DNA from: DATBWZ01 sp036514535
Lineage (GTDB): Bacteria > JAMCPX01 > DATBWZ01
Length of the DNA: 33,919 bases
Reading direction: 5' to 3'
Assembly: GCA_036514535.1 (NCBI GenBank)
Contig: DATBWZ010000060.1
Coordinates: 1-33,919, forward strand
Shown here: in pieces, positions 1 through 8,022 of the stretch
How the letters are laid out: every line of letters starts with the position of its first letter
How positions within the stretch are numbered: position 1 is the first letter of the stretch
Made by a program: the position numbers and the translations under genes
Notes under the pieces: generated by a model
Seen by the model: the letters and a program-made list of their open reading frames with translations, nothing else
Databases searched by the model: none
Told to the model about the DNA's origin: nothing

Positions 1-935
1 ATAATTCTGGCAACCTTCATAAGATCAGTATAGGAGGAATTTGTGCAGCTCCCGATACAGACCTGCTGAACCTTTATCCCTTCTATATCCTTAACCTTCT
101 TTACATTATCAGGGCTGTGCGGACAAGCAATCAGCGGCTCAAGAGAGTTAAGATTAACCTCAATAACTTCATCATAAAACGCATTCTTATCTGCAACAAG
201 TTCCTTCCACGCTTTTCCTCTGCCCTGTTTCACAAGGTATTCCCTGGTGCGTTCATCGCTCGGGAAAATGGAAGTCGTTGCCCCTAACTCCGCGCCCATA
301 TTTGTAATAGTTGACCTTTCGGGAATACTCAGGAACTTGACTCCATCTCCTCCGTATTCAAAAATCTTCCCCACCCCGCCCTTCACAGTCAGCCGTCTGA
401 GCATTTCAAGGATTATGTCCTTCGCGCTCACCCACGGTTTCAGTTTCCCGTTCAGTTTAACCAGAACAACCTTTGGCATCGGGAAAAGATAAGGCATTCC
501 GGCCATAGCCAAAGCAATCTCCAGACCGCCAGCGCCTATGGCAATCATTCCCATTCCGCTGGAAGTTGGTGTATGGCTGTCAGAACCCAAAAGTGTTTTG
601 CCAGGCTCGGCAAACCGCTCTAAATGAACCTGGTGACATATTCCATTGCCCGGCTTGGAGAAATATACCCCATACCGCGCTGCTACACACTGCAAATATC
701 TGTGATCATCAGCATTCTCAAAGCCCTGCTGCAGCATATTATGGTCAACATAACTCACAGAAATCTGAGTTTTAACCCTGTCTATCCCCATGGATTCAAA
801 CTCAAGGTATGCCATTGTCCCCGTAGCATCCTGAGTGAGGGTCTGGTCAATCCTTATTCCTATTTCGGTGCCTGGTTTGAGCGTTCCTTCTACAAGGTGA
901 GATTTAAGAATCTTATAAGTAAGACTATCTCCCAT
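1..935 (-). CDS. Aconitate hydratase, N-terminal 311 residues (3' end outside window)
   Basis: This gene encodes an aconitase-family [4Fe-4S] dehydratase, which in the TCA cycle interconverts citrate and isocitrate in the cytoplasm. The frame is open from an ATG at 935 to the window edge, so the C-terminal part is missing. Visible motifs are QDATGTMAYLEFESMG (res. 35-50), the substrate-loop GSDSHTPTS (117-125) and the cluster-ligand motif IGSCTNSSYTDL with Cys297. The other two cluster cysteines would lie beyond the edge. The early residues look like the bacterial 'Aquifex-type' aconitase rather than isopropylmalate dehydratase LeuC, but a homoaconitase relative cannot be excluded on a partial sequence. 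AAGGGG lies about 6 nt before the ATG and supports the start. It is separated from the upstream rluA-like gene by 147 bp holding a candidate promoter, so it is probably transcribed separately. Family call is firm; exact substrate is inferred. Confidence 0.88.
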   Translation of the reverse strand, partial: MGDSLTYKILKSHLVEGTLKPGTEIGIRIDQTLTQDATGTMAYLEFESMGIDRVKTQISVSYVDHNMLQQGFENADDHRYLQCVAARYGVYFSKPGNGICHQVHLERFAEPGKTLLGSDSHTPTSSGMGMIAIGAGGLEIALAMAGMPYLFPMPKVVLVKLNGKLKPWVSAKDIILEMLRRLTVKGGVGKIFEYGGDGVKFLSIPERSTITNMGAELGATTSIFPSDERTREYLVKQGRGKAWKELVADKNAFYDEVIEVNLNSLEPLIACPHSPDNVKKVKDIEGIKVQQVCIGSCTNSSYTDLMKVARI

Positions 936-1024
936 AATTACCCCTTAAAAAATCCATTAGTTTGACTCTTTTCACAGATGAATCTTCGTTATCAGAACTC
1001 AGTGTAAAATCGCATCCAAATCTT

Positions 1025-1054
1025 ATTTTCATTCCAATAGCCGTGAAGTGTCAA
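1025..1054 (-). promoter_or_regulatory. Candidate sigma-70-type promoter for the aconitase gene
   Basis: Reading the minus strand, a consensus -35 TTGACA (1054-1049) is followed by an 18-bp spacer and a weaker -10 GAAAAT (1030-1025). Transcription would start near 1018, giving a leader of roughly 80 nt before the aconitase ATG at 935. It sits in the only sizeable spacer (936-1082) of the leftmost minus-strand block. The -35 is exact, but the -10 matches only four of six consensus bases, so this is a prediction. Confidence 0.4.
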
Positions 1055-1082
1055 GGAAAATTGCAGGAAATTTTTGGAAAAC

Positions 1083-1967
1083 TCAGAGCGGTCTGTCCGA
1101 TTTTTTCAACAAATCTATCAATTGTTTAAAGCCATCCGGCAACGGGGCGGAAAAAGAGAATTCTTTACTGGCTGAGGGATGAAAAAAGGTTACCCGAAGG
1201 GAATGAAGGGCAAGCCTGTGCCAGACTACTCTGATATTTTTCGCGTTTCCAAAATATCTATGTTCTCCTACCAGCGGATGCCCCATTTCTGAAAACTGGA
1301 TCCTTATCTGATTGGTCCTGCCTGTTTTGGGAAAAACATCCACAATGGTTGAATTCGTCAATCTATCAACAACACGAAATTCTGACTCTGCGTATTCCCC
1401 CGTAGTTTTCATTACACCTGCGATTTTTCCCTTTTCATTCTCAATAATTCCCTGCATCAGAGCAAAATAATGTTTCTTCACCATTCTTTTTTTGAACTGC
1501 ATCTCAAGATTCTTCTGTGCCTCCCTTGTCCTGGCAAAAACCATAACCCCGGAGGTCTCCCTGTCAAGACGGTGCACCGGATAAACAGACGAAACAGATG
1601 TCCCGCCAGCAGACAGATCTTTTATAACTCCTTTTAAAGCATCTGCGCCGGATTCTTTTCCAGTCCTTACAGAAAGCATTCCTGCCGGTTTATCAATTAC
1701 AATAATGGAGTCATCTGAATGGAGTATTTTTATTTTTTTATCATCCGGGGATGTTGCCGGAAAAATAAAAGGCAAAACCATAATTGAATCACCTGAAAAA
1801 ACCCTTTTGGACGGGAATGTAACCATCTTTCTGTTCAAAAACACCGCTCCCCGTTCTATGAGCGTCCGGGCAATTTTTCTTGAATTGCACAACTGTTTCT
1901 TAAAAAGAAAGTTGTCAATCCTCTGAGAATTATCGGCATCAGAAACATTGAATAATTTCGCTTGCAT
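1083..1967 (-). CDS. RluA-family pseudouridine synthase (RluA/RluC/RluD-like)
   Basis: Predicted to isomerise specific uridines to pseudouridine in rRNA or tRNA. The N-terminus (about res. 15-70) looks like an S4 RNA-binding domain, as in RluC/RluD. The catalytic motif HRLDRETSG (132-140) carries the nucleophilic Asp135, preceded by the family motif IDKPAGMLS (91-99). The later GRTNQIRIQFSEMGHPLVGE stretch also fits the family. Length (294 aa) is a little short of RluD (326 in E. coli). The start lies 19 bp after the stop of the lipid-kinase gene, so it probably shares its transcript. Which RNA position it modifies cannot be told from sequence, so no symbol is given. There is no functional link to the lipid genes upstream beyond co-transcription. 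Confidence 0.92.
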   Translation of the reverse strand: MQAKLFNVSDADNSQRIDNFLFKKQLCNSRKIARTLIERGAVFLNRKMVTFPSKRVFSGDSIMVLPFIFPATSPDDKKIKILHSDDSIIVIDKPAGMLSVRTGKESGADALKGVIKDLSAGGTSVSSVYPVHRLDRETSGVMVFARTREAQKNLEMQFKKRMVKKHYFALMQGIIENEKGKIAGVMKTTGEYAESEFRVVDRLTNSTIVDVFPKTGRTNQIRIQFSEMGHPLVGEHRYFGNAKNIRVVWHRLALHSLRVTFFHPSASKEFSFSAPLPDGFKQLIDLLKKSDRPL

Positions 1968-1986
1968 ACTTTAAGGCATCCTTGCC

Positions 1987-2925
1987 TCAGGCAATTATTT
2001 TCAGCGCGGAGGGGATAATCTCAAACCTCGCCGGCAATCTGCCAGGCTGTTCACCATCAATGTCAAGGAGAACTTTTTCTGAGCTGTCTGCTTCTATAAT
2101 TTTTCCCCTGAGATAATTTACCTCCGGCAGGTTAATGTGCGCTCCTGTGTAAATCAGCCTGCCATATTTCAGTATTTTCTTTTTTGAAATATCGCCGACA
2201 ATAAACACGTCAAACAGCCCATCGCCTATCTCTGCCTGCGGCGCTACCATCATGCCGCCGCCGAAGTATTTCCCGTTTGCGACGATGACAGAATTGATCG
2301 TTTTCTCTCCGTAATCCGCACCATCAATTTTCAACCAAACCTTTTTTCCCTTATAATTAAGCACGGTAACAATGCTTCCAAATAAAAACGACACAAATCC
2401 GCCAAAGACCTTCGTTGTTCTGTTAACCCTGTCTACGGTCTCGCCGCCAATGCCAAAATCAGCAATATTTATAAAATGCCTTGAGGAATCCTTTCCATTG
2501 TGGTTTCTAAAATAAACAATCCCGGCATCGCATCTTATTGTTTTAAATTCCGACAGTTTTTCAATTACTTTATTAACCTCTCCCGGAGATGAAGCTCCGG
2601 CTTTTGGAAACCCAATTGTTTTTATAAAATCCGCACCAGTGCCAGTGGAAATAACACCGAGCGCAGCATCCTTGTTTACTGGCTTGCCATTCTGCAAAAA
2701 ACCATTTATCACCTCATTGAGAGTTCCGTCACCCCCAACGGAGAGAATTACATCGTATCCGTGTTCAATAGCCCGTCTGGCAATCACCGCAGCATCCATC
2801 GGAGCAGATGTAAATTCATGCGCAAAATCAACAAATGCCTTCTTCAACAACACCTTAATTACAGGCCAGCGCCTCAGCGTCCTGCCATTGGCTGAATGCG
2901 GATTTACAACTGCCATAACCTTCAT
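1987..2925 (-). CDS. Diacylglycerol kinase / YegS-LCB5-type lipid kinase
   Basis: A member of the DAGK catalytic-domain family, which transfers phosphate from ATP to a lipid hydroxyl such as diacylglycerol. The nucleotide-binding signature SVGGDGTLNEVINGF (62-76) is intact, followed by GVISTGTGADF (90-100), close to the GTGNDFAR motif usual in the family. A C-terminal DIDGEQPG motif also matches YegS-like enzymes. Length 312 aa is normal. There is no signal peptide, so it should act at the inner face of the cytoplasmic membrane. Its ATG overlaps the stop of the Fe-S gene by 4 bp (ATGA), implying translational coupling. Next to an alkyl-DHAP-synthase-like flavoprotein, a role in phospholipid or ether-lipid metabolism is attractive but inferred. 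The true lipid substrate is unknown. Confidence 0.9.
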   Translation of the reverse strand: MKVMAVVNPHSANGRTLRRWPVIKVLLKKAFVDFAHEFTSAPMDAAVIARRAIEHGYDVILSVGGDGTLNEVINGFLQNGKPVNKDAALGVISTGTGADFIKTIGFPKAGASSPGEVNKVIEKLSEFKTIRCDAGIVYFRNHNGKDSSRHFINIADFGIGGETVDRVNRTTKVFGGFVSFLFGSIVTVLNYKGKKVWLKIDGADYGEKTINSVIVANGKYFGGGMMVAPQAEIGDGLFDVFIVGDISKKKILKYGRLIYTGAHINLPEVNYLRGKIIEADSSEKVLLDIDGEQPGRLPARFEIIPSALKIIA

Positions 2926-4037
2926 AACACCCTCTTCGCTATCTCTTCAGCAACATCAAATACCATTTTGCTGGATATTCTTGAGAATTGCATCCTGCAG
3001 GCGGGACATGAGGTAAACAACGCCCCCCCGCTTCCAGGCGGAACGGAGTCCAATCTCTTTTTGCCAATATTATGAGAAAGGTCGGGAAAAAGATGGGATA
3101 CGGATGCGCCACAGCACTCGCTGTCCACCCTGCTCCATGAAAATTCTGAAACTTCAATCCCCATGGCGCTGATCAAGAGCCTTGGTTCCTCATAAATTTT
3201 TCTGTATCTGCCGAGATAGCACGGGTCATGATATATTGCGTTTTTTTTATTATCTTCAGTCCTGAGCATCAAACCGTTCAGGTTTTTCACAAAAAATTCC
3301 ACAGCAGTAATAACAGGCGGTTTTATCACAATATCCAAACCGGAATAAATCCCTCCGAGAACATACACGCAGGCAGGGCAATTGGAGATAATAAGATTTG
3401 CATCATTAAAGTTTTGCGCCACCTTGACTGCATTATCCCTGAATTCATCCATAAGACCGGCATTCATTAACGGGTAGCCGCAGCAGTTGTTTAATTCCTT
3501 ATATGCCACCGATCCGGAAACAATCTTTCTAATTAGATTATATACATGCGATAATGATTCGGGGAAAAATTTGGACTCGGTACATCCCGGGAAAAACACC
3601 ACTCCCTTTTTGCTGCCGCCTGTTCCCGGTAAAATTTCATTTAACTTATTGTAAATAGACGCGCCAAATGGGTTACCAGATGATAAATAATTTGTTTTGT
3701 ACTTTTCCGCCTTCTGATATATTTCTTCTCTTGCAAATTTTCTCAATTCCTCGCGGGCCGAGTAATATACGGGAAGAATCATGTTTTTGTGGGCACAATA
3801 AGTGAAGCAGTGCAGACAGTTTGTACATTTATACAGGGGATCTATCAGTTCCGGCGAGGGCTTTATAAATCCCTTGCCAATAAGATAAAGCATGGTCATC
3901 TTTGCTGTGGGAGTAACGCTTTCCCTTGCCTCAGTCTGGGCAACGGGGCAGGCAAATCTGCACATTTTTGGACAAAATGTACAATATTCAATGGATTTAC
4001 GGAATCCGGAATAAGTGCTATTGAAAGATTCCATCAT
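2922..4037 (-). CDS. (Fe-S)-binding CCG-domain oxidoreductase subunit (GlcF/HdrB-like)
   Basis: Probable electron-transfer partner of the flavoprotein encoded just upstream. Two [4Fe-4S] ferredoxin-type sets are visible: Cys19, 22, 26, 30 (CTFCPKMCRFACP) and Cys71, 74, 77, 81 (CTNCLHCFTYC). Two CCG domains follow: Cys152, CCG at 185-187 and CPAC at 220-223, then Cys273, CCG at 308-310 and CPAC at 344-347. This layout is that of glycolate oxidase subunit GlcF, LldE-like proteins and heterodisulfide reductase B. Length 371 aa is somewhat short of GlcF. It begins 9 bp after the flavoprotein stop and overlaps the lipid-kinase start by 4 bp, so the three genes form a tight unit. It has no transmembrane segment and presumably works in the cytoplasm or on the membrane surface. 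The electron acceptor is unknown. Confidence 0.88.
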   Translation of the reverse strand: MMESFNSTYSGFRKSIEYCTFCPKMCRFACPVAQTEARESVTPTAKMTMLYLIGKGFIKPSPELIDPLYKCTNCLHCFTYCAHKNMILPVYYSAREELRKFAREEIYQKAEKYKTNYLSSGNPFGASIYNKLNEILPGTGGSKKGVVFFPGCTESKFFPESLSHVYNLIRKIVSGSVAYKELNNCCGYPLMNAGLMDEFRDNAVKVAQNFNDANLIISNCPACVYVLGGIYSGLDIVIKPPVITAVEFFVKNLNGLMLRTEDNKKNAIYHDPCYLGRYRKIYEEPRLLISAMGIEVSEFSWSRVDSECCGASVSHLFPDLSHNIGKKRLDSVPPGSGGALFTSCPACRMQFSRISSKMVFDVAEEIAKRVL

Positions 4038-4046
4038 ATTAATATT

Positions 4047-5558
4047 TTAAACACCAAGTTTCCCGGGATTCATAATATTTTTCGGATCTAAACTCTTTTT
4101 AATCAATTTCAAGAGGTTCAGCCCGCCTTTATTCTCTCTCCCAAGCCACCTCTGTTTGGAAAATCCCACTCCGTGGTGGTGGCTTATCGTTCCCCCGGCG
4201 CTAACGCAAGCATCCATTCCCTTTTTAAGTATAAGGTCGTACACCTCATCCTTACGCTCATCGCCTGCCGAAGCCACAAAGGTAAAGTAAATGGAACACC
4301 CTTCCCTGTAGGCATGGGAGAAATGAACCATTACCAACGAATTCTCTGAGAGCGATTCCTTCATTGAATAATATAGATTAAGAAGGTTATTCCATGTAGT
4401 CGCAACCTCAATGGTGTCAGCAAAGCCCCCTATGTAGAATACCGGAGAAAGACCATAGGAAACCTTGTATCTCGTCTCCCACCATATATTACCGGGCTCC
4501 TCTCCAAGTGTTTTTCCGCCGGCTGCAGAGCAGATCCTTAGAGAAATCTTTTCATCTGTATCCACCTGCTCCTCTGAGCCGTCAAATCCAAGAATAAGCA
4601 TTGACCTTCCCGGAATCAGCGGAGAAAGCAGAGAGACGATTTTGGGATGCGAAAACAGCAACCTCTCAGCCTTATGCAAAATCATATCTTTAAGATTATC
4701 CTCTTCCAATTGTTTTATCCCGCTGTGTCCCTTATGAAACCTTCCTTCCGCAATCATAAATGTATCCAGTTCATCGTACAGCCTCACAACAGCAGGGACA
4801 ACGCCTGCCTGCAATATATTCCTGATCGCATCAAGACCATTTTCTACGGCACTGAACATTATCCCCATAAACTTCCTTTTCTCCGGTAACCGCCGCATTT
4901 TCATTATGGCCCGGGTAATAACACACAGCGTACCCTCTGACCCAACAAAAAGTTGGGTCAGGCCGGGGCCTGCCGCTGATCTCGGGGCTGGGGTTGTTTC
5001 CAGGACGCTCCCGTCAGGCAGAACTGCCTCAAGGGAAATAACCATATCCTCAATCTTGCCGTACTTTGTAGAAAGCTGCCCTGCTGAACGGGTAGCAAGC
5101 CATCCGCCAAGGGTTGAACAGTATATGGAAGAGGGAAAATGTCCGAGGGTGAAACCCTTTTCGTTCAAAATTCGCTCTAATCTCTCGCCGTTTATTCCTG
5201 TCTGGGCTGAAAAGACAAGCGAGGTTTCGTCAATTTTTAGCAGTCTGTCCATTCTTTTCATATCAATAATTATTCCGCCATTGCATGCAAGAATCCCTCC
5301 GCAGACACCTGAACCGCCGCCGAATGGAAGGACAGGAATTGCATTTTCATTTGCAAATTTAATAATCTTTACAACATCCTCTGTTACTGCCGGCCAGACT
5401 ACAGCATCGGGCAGGTGTTTCATTTTTCCATTTTGCATCTCAATTGTTGTCTTTGCCCAGATATCTCTGGAATAAGATACAAGATCATCTTCCCTTACGG
5501 AAACTCCGCCATCGCCGAGTATTGATTTCAGCAATTCATAAAGTTCATCTTTTATCAT
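4047..5558 (-). CDS. FAD-binding oxidase, alkyldihydroxyacetonephosphate synthase-like
   Basis: A flavoprotein of the vanillyl-alcohol-oxidase/GlcD superfamily whose motifs most resemble alkyl-DHAP synthase (AGPS), the enzyme that swaps the acyl chain of acyl-DHAP for an alkyl ether. The FAD-binding half shows PFGGGSG (78-84), GHFPSSIYCSTLGGWLATRSAG (split 139-160) and GSEGTL (206-211). The C-terminal half shows the AGPS-type GCSIYFTF with Tyr424 and ISHHHGVG (458-465). Length is 503 aa from ATG 5558; an in-frame ATG at 5627 would add 23 residues unlike the family and nearly abut the divergent gene, so 5558 is preferred, though neither has a good ribosome-binding site. The coupled Fe-S gene instead recalls GlcD/GlcF-type dehydrogenases, so it may be a 2-hydroxyacid or glycerol-phosphate oxidase. 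Family is firm; substrate is open. Confidence 0.85.
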   Translation of the reverse strand: MIKDELYELLKSILGDGGVSVREDDLVSYSRDIWAKTTIEMQNGKMKHLPDAVVWPAVTEDVVKIIKFANENAIPVLPFGGGSGVCGGILACNGGIIIDMKRMDRLLKIDETSLVFSAQTGINGERLERILNEKGFTLGHFPSSIYCSTLGGWLATRSAGQLSTKYGKIEDMVISLEAVLPDGSVLETTPAPRSAAGPGLTQLFVGSEGTLCVITRAIMKMRRLPEKRKFMGIMFSAVENGLDAIRNILQAGVVPAVVRLYDELDTFMIAEGRFHKGHSGIKQLEEDNLKDMILHKAERLLFSHPKIVSLLSPLIPGRSMLILGFDGSEEQVDTDEKISLRICSAAGGKTLGEEPGNIWWETRYKVSYGLSPVFYIGGFADTIEVATTWNNLLNLYYSMKESLSENSLVMVHFSHAYREGCSIYFTFVASAGDERKDEVYDLILKKGMDACVSAGGTISHHHGVGFSKQRWLGRENKGGLNLLKLIKKSLDPKNIMNPGKLGV

Positions 5559-5629
5559 GTATATTAGTTTATAGGCAGGCACTGAAAAAATCAAGACATG
5601 CAGCCCGGGATATTTATTGTAAAACATTC
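5559..5629. promoter_or_regulatory. Divergent promoter region between the flavoprotein and GDPD operons
   Basis: These 71 bp separate two divergently transcribed units, so promoters for both must lie here or reach into the coding ends. For the minus strand, TATAAA (5573-5568) is a good -10, with TTGATT (5594-5589) as a possible -35, but the spacer is only 15 bp. If used, the transcript would be nearly leaderless at the flavoprotein ATG, consistent with its lack of a Shine-Dalgarno sequence. No convincing plus-strand hexamer pair was found, only the A+T-rich stretch at 5611-5625. A CCCGGG palindrome sits at 5604-5609. Confidence 0.3.
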
Positions 5630-6394
5630 ATGCTTATGGTATCGTTACCTGGATTGCGAAAAATATTAAACATAGCCCACAGAGGGGCATCGGGTATTGC
5701 ACCTGAAAACACCGGGATAGCTTTTGAGAAAGCAATAGAATGCGGAGCAGATATAATAGAGTGCGACATACATCAAACATCGGACGGAGATCTTGTTGTA
5801 ATACATAACGAAAACATAAAGAGTTATACAGGCATTGAAGCCTGCGTCAAAAATCTGACACTCAACTACCTTAAAGAACTGGATTTTGGTAAATGGTTTT
5901 CCGAAAAATATTCGGGACAGAAGATCATGACACTGAAAGAAACATTAAATAGATTCGGCAGCAGAATTAATTTTAACCTTGAGATTAAAAATGGCGAAAG
6001 ATATTACAAAGGAATATCGGAGCTGATAATAAAAACTGTTCATGAAGCAGGTTTATCAACGAATGTAATTATCTCTTCATTTGATTTACCCACCCTTAAA
6101 AGAGTTAAGGAAATAGACAAAAATATGTCAATAGGTATAATCTTTGACAAAAATGAATGGGATGATATTTTAAAGAGCGCGGCTGAACTCGGATGCATAT
6201 TCTTGGTTCCGAAGGCAAGATTAGTCAGTTCCGAAAACATAAAACTATCCCATAGTCAAAACCTCAAGGTTTACCCCTATGTTATAAATTCTGAAGAGGA
6301 GGGTCTGCATCTTATAAAGATGGGCACAGATGGGATAATAACGGACAGGCCAGAAATGCTTTCATCGGTGCTCAAAAATATTAGTCAGGTATAG
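5630..6394 (+). CDS. Glycerophosphodiester phosphodiesterase family protein (cytosolic)
   Basis: Predicted to hydrolyse glycerophosphodiesters to glycerol-3-phosphate plus an alcohol. The TIM-barrel GDPD active-site set is visible: HRGASGIAPENT (17-28), the metal-binding E44/D46 in IIECDIHQTSDGDLVVIHNE (split 42-61) with His59, then FNLEIK further on and a C-terminal DGIITDRPEM. Length is 254 aa from ATG 5630, or 252 from the in-frame ATG at 5636. The frame stays open upstream to 5444, but that part overlaps the divergent flavoprotein and is not GDPD-like. No signal peptide is seen, so it is a UgpQ-type cytoplasmic enzyme. It is the first gene of a GDPD-transporter-lptD unit, with its stop 2 bp before the next ATG. 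The neighbourhood suggests phospholipid-headgroup turnover and phosphate supply. Confidence 0.9.
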   Translation: MLMVSLPGLRKILNIAHRGASGIAPENTGIAFEKAIECGADIIECDIHQTSDGDLVVIHNENIKSYTGIEACVKNLTLNYLKELDFGKWFSEKYSGQKIMTLKETLNRFGSRINFNLEIKNGERYYKGISELIIKTVHEAGLSTNVIISSFDLPTLKRVKEIDKNMSIGIIFDKNEWDDILKSAAELGCIFLVPKARLVSSENIKLSHSQNLKVYPYVINSEEEGLHLIKMGTDGIITDRPEMLSSVLKNISQV

Positions 6395-6396
6395 CC

Positions 6397-8022
6397 ATGA
6401 TGGTAATGGGAATTATCGGCGGGCTTGGCGTTTTCCTCTACGGAATACACCTACTCAAAAATAATCTGGAACAGATTGCGGGCGAACGGATCCGGATTGT
6501 AATTCACCGACTCACTATAAATCCGATCGCAGGAATACTTGTTGGAATAATTATAACCCTTGTCTTTCAAAGCAGTTCAGCAACAACAGTGCTTCTTATA
6601 GGGTTAGCTAATTCACAATTGATAAATCTTGTCCAGGCTACAGGCATAATAGTGGGAGCCGACATAGGCACAACACTTACAGTCCAGATTATTTCGTTTA
6701 ATATTTATGACTATTCTTTATTATTAATCGCCTTTGGCGTATTAATAATATTCACGCAACACAAGAAGAAAAAGATATTCTGGGGACAATCCGCCGTAGG
6801 AATAGGGCTCGTCTTCCTCGGCATGAAACTGATGTCCGATGCAACAGCGCCTTTAAAAGATGCTGAATATTTTCAAAAATACATTGATTATTTGCGTGCC
6901 CATCCACTGGGTATCCTGCTGTTTTCCACGGCGTTCACAGCAATCATCCAGGCAAGTTCCGGAACCATAGGAATTCTTATTTCAATGGCTGCGTCCGGCG
7001 CATTAAATTCGCTGGAGATTGCAATACCTGTAATACTTGGAGCCAACATTGGAACATGCGCAACAGCATTGCTTGCATCAATATCAGCCTCACCCGAAGG
7101 CAAACGGATTGCCCTCGTGCATCTCATCTTCAAAGTGGCTGGAGTAGTTATATTCTATCCGTTTCGCGGATACCTGGCGGATTTATCCTTACTGACAGCA
7201 TCAGCTCTGCCGCACCAGATTGCGAACGCACACACAATTTTTAATATTTTCATAACAATAACCTTTTTCCCTTTCATAAAACCATTTGTACACTTAATCT
7301 CAAAACTTGTGGAGGAAAAAAAACAGGCGGAAGATGAATCCGAACCCAAATACCTTGACTCAAGGGTATTGGAAACACCAGCCCTTGCCCTTGCCCATTC
7401 CGCAAGGGAATTACTACGAATGGCGGACGTGGCAGGAGATATGCTGAAGAAGAGTTTTGATGCCTTCAAGCCTGGGAATGCCGATCTTATTGATATAATA
7501 CAGGAAAAGGACAATATATTGGACAAACTGGACCACCAATTAAAAATATACATATCCCGTATATCACAGGAATCCCTGTCTGAAGGACTCGCAGGAGTAG
7601 TACAGGAGCATCTGTCTATATCAATAAATCTTGAAAATATAGGGGATGTAATAGATAAAAACCTAATGCTGCTGGCAAAGAAAAAACACTCAAAACTTCT
7701 CCCCTTTTCAAATGAGGGGTACAGCGAACTTGAAGAATACCATAAAATAGTATGCGTAAATTTTGATCTTGCGATAGCCGCATTCAGCAGTGGAAACATT
7801 GATCTAGCCCAGAATGTACTTCAAAATCATAGGTTTTTAGACGAACTCATACAAAGATTTACTGAAAATCATTTTCAACGACTAAGAAAGGGATTAAGGG
7901 AAAGCATAGAGACAAGTTCAATACACCTTGATATTCTCAGTGGTTTTCACAGAATAAATTCTTATACGACCAATTGTGTATATCCTATAATTAACAGAAA
8001 AAATTCATCCAAAGCAAGATGA
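6397..8022 (+). CDS. Na/Pi-cotransporter family membrane protein with C-terminal PhoU-like domain
   Basis: An integral inner-membrane protein of the PNaS (NptA/YjbB) type. Two inverted-repeat signatures are present: FQSSSATTVLLIGL (57-70) with GADIGTT (87-93), and IQASSGTIGIL (184-194) with GANIGTCAT (215-223). About eight to nine hydrophobic segments fill residues 1-310. After a charged linker (about 315-330), residues 340-530 are helical and PhoU-like. E. coli YjbB has the same fusion and exports phosphate, so the direction of transport here is open. Length 541 aa is typical. The gene begins 2 bp after the GDPD stop, and its last codons overlap the lptD ATG by 4 bp. Pairing with GDPD hints at handling phosphate released from phospholipid turnover. 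A palindromic repeat lies within the PhoU-encoding part (7700-7720). Confidence 0.92.
   Translation: MMVMGIIGGLGVFLYGIHLLKNNLEQIAGERIRIVIHRLTINPIAGILVGIIITLVFQSSSATTVLLIGLANSQLINLVQATGIIVGADIGTTLTVQIISFNIYDYSLLLIAFGVLIIFTQHKKKKIFWGQSAVGIGLVFLGMKLMSDATAPLKDAEYFQKYIDYLRAHPLGILLFSTAFTAIIQASSGTIGILISMAASGALNSLEIAIPVILGANIGTCATALLASISASPEGKRIALVHLIFKVAGVVIFYPFRGYLADLSLLTASALPHQIANAHTIFNIFITITFFPFIKPFVHLISKLVEEKKQAEDESEPKYLDSRVLETPALALAHSARELLRMADVAGDMLKKSFDAFKPGNADLIDIIQEKDNILDKLDHQLKIYISRISQESLSEGLAGVVQEHLSISINLENIGDVIDKNLMLLAKKKHSKLLPFSNEGYSELEEYHKIVCVNFDLAIAAFSSGNIDLAQNVLQNHRFLDELIQRFTENHFQRLRKGLRESIETSSIHLDILSGFHRINSYTTNCVYPIINRKNSSKAR
7700..7720. repeat. Palindromic repeat inside the Na/Pi transporter gene
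   Basis: This 21-bp element has CCCCT/AGGGG arms around a 9-base loop. Its reverse complement carries TTGAAAAGGGG, an 11-base core also found in the stronger palindrome inside lptD about 1.1 kb downstream. It encodes part of LLPFSNEGY in the PhoU-like domain, and the frame is not disturbed. It may be a degenerate copy of the same dispersed repeat in the opposite orientation, or chance similarity between two G/C-rich hairpins. Confidence 0.4.

Noticed and set aside
624..965. A 113-codon plus-strand open frame opposite the 5' end of the aconitase gene
   Set aside because: The minus strand encodes an uninterrupted aconitase N-terminus with a Shine-Dalgarno sequence; the plus frame has no family resemblance.
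1982..1994. Small hairpin TTGCC-TGA-GGCAA at the lipid-kinase stop codon (minus strand)
   Set aside because: The stem is 5 bp with a 3-base loop and no T-run follows, so it does not qualify as an intrinsic terminator; the next gene starts only 19 bp on.
3015..3050. C-run with CCGC/GCGG inverted repeat in the Fe-S protein gene
   Set aside because: The arms are only 4 bp and the codons encode the ordinary linker before the last CPAC motif, so no repeat or regulatory site is supported.
4906..5475. A 189-codon plus-strand open frame opposite the flavoprotein gene
   Set aside because: It is antisense to clear FAD-domain motifs, shows no recognisable domain and is low-complexity (Ser/Pro/Ile-rich), as shadow frames are.
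5444..5629. Possible 62-residue N-terminal extension of the GDPD
   Set aside because: This stretch overlaps the start of the divergent flavoprotein and lacks GDPD features; homology begins at HRGA shortly after ATG 5630.
7155..7799. A 214-codon minus-strand open frame opposite the Na/Pi transporter gene
   Set aside because: Its Ser/Phe-rich translation is typical of the reverse strand of a helical protein; the plus-strand gene has intact family signatures and coupling to its neighbours.
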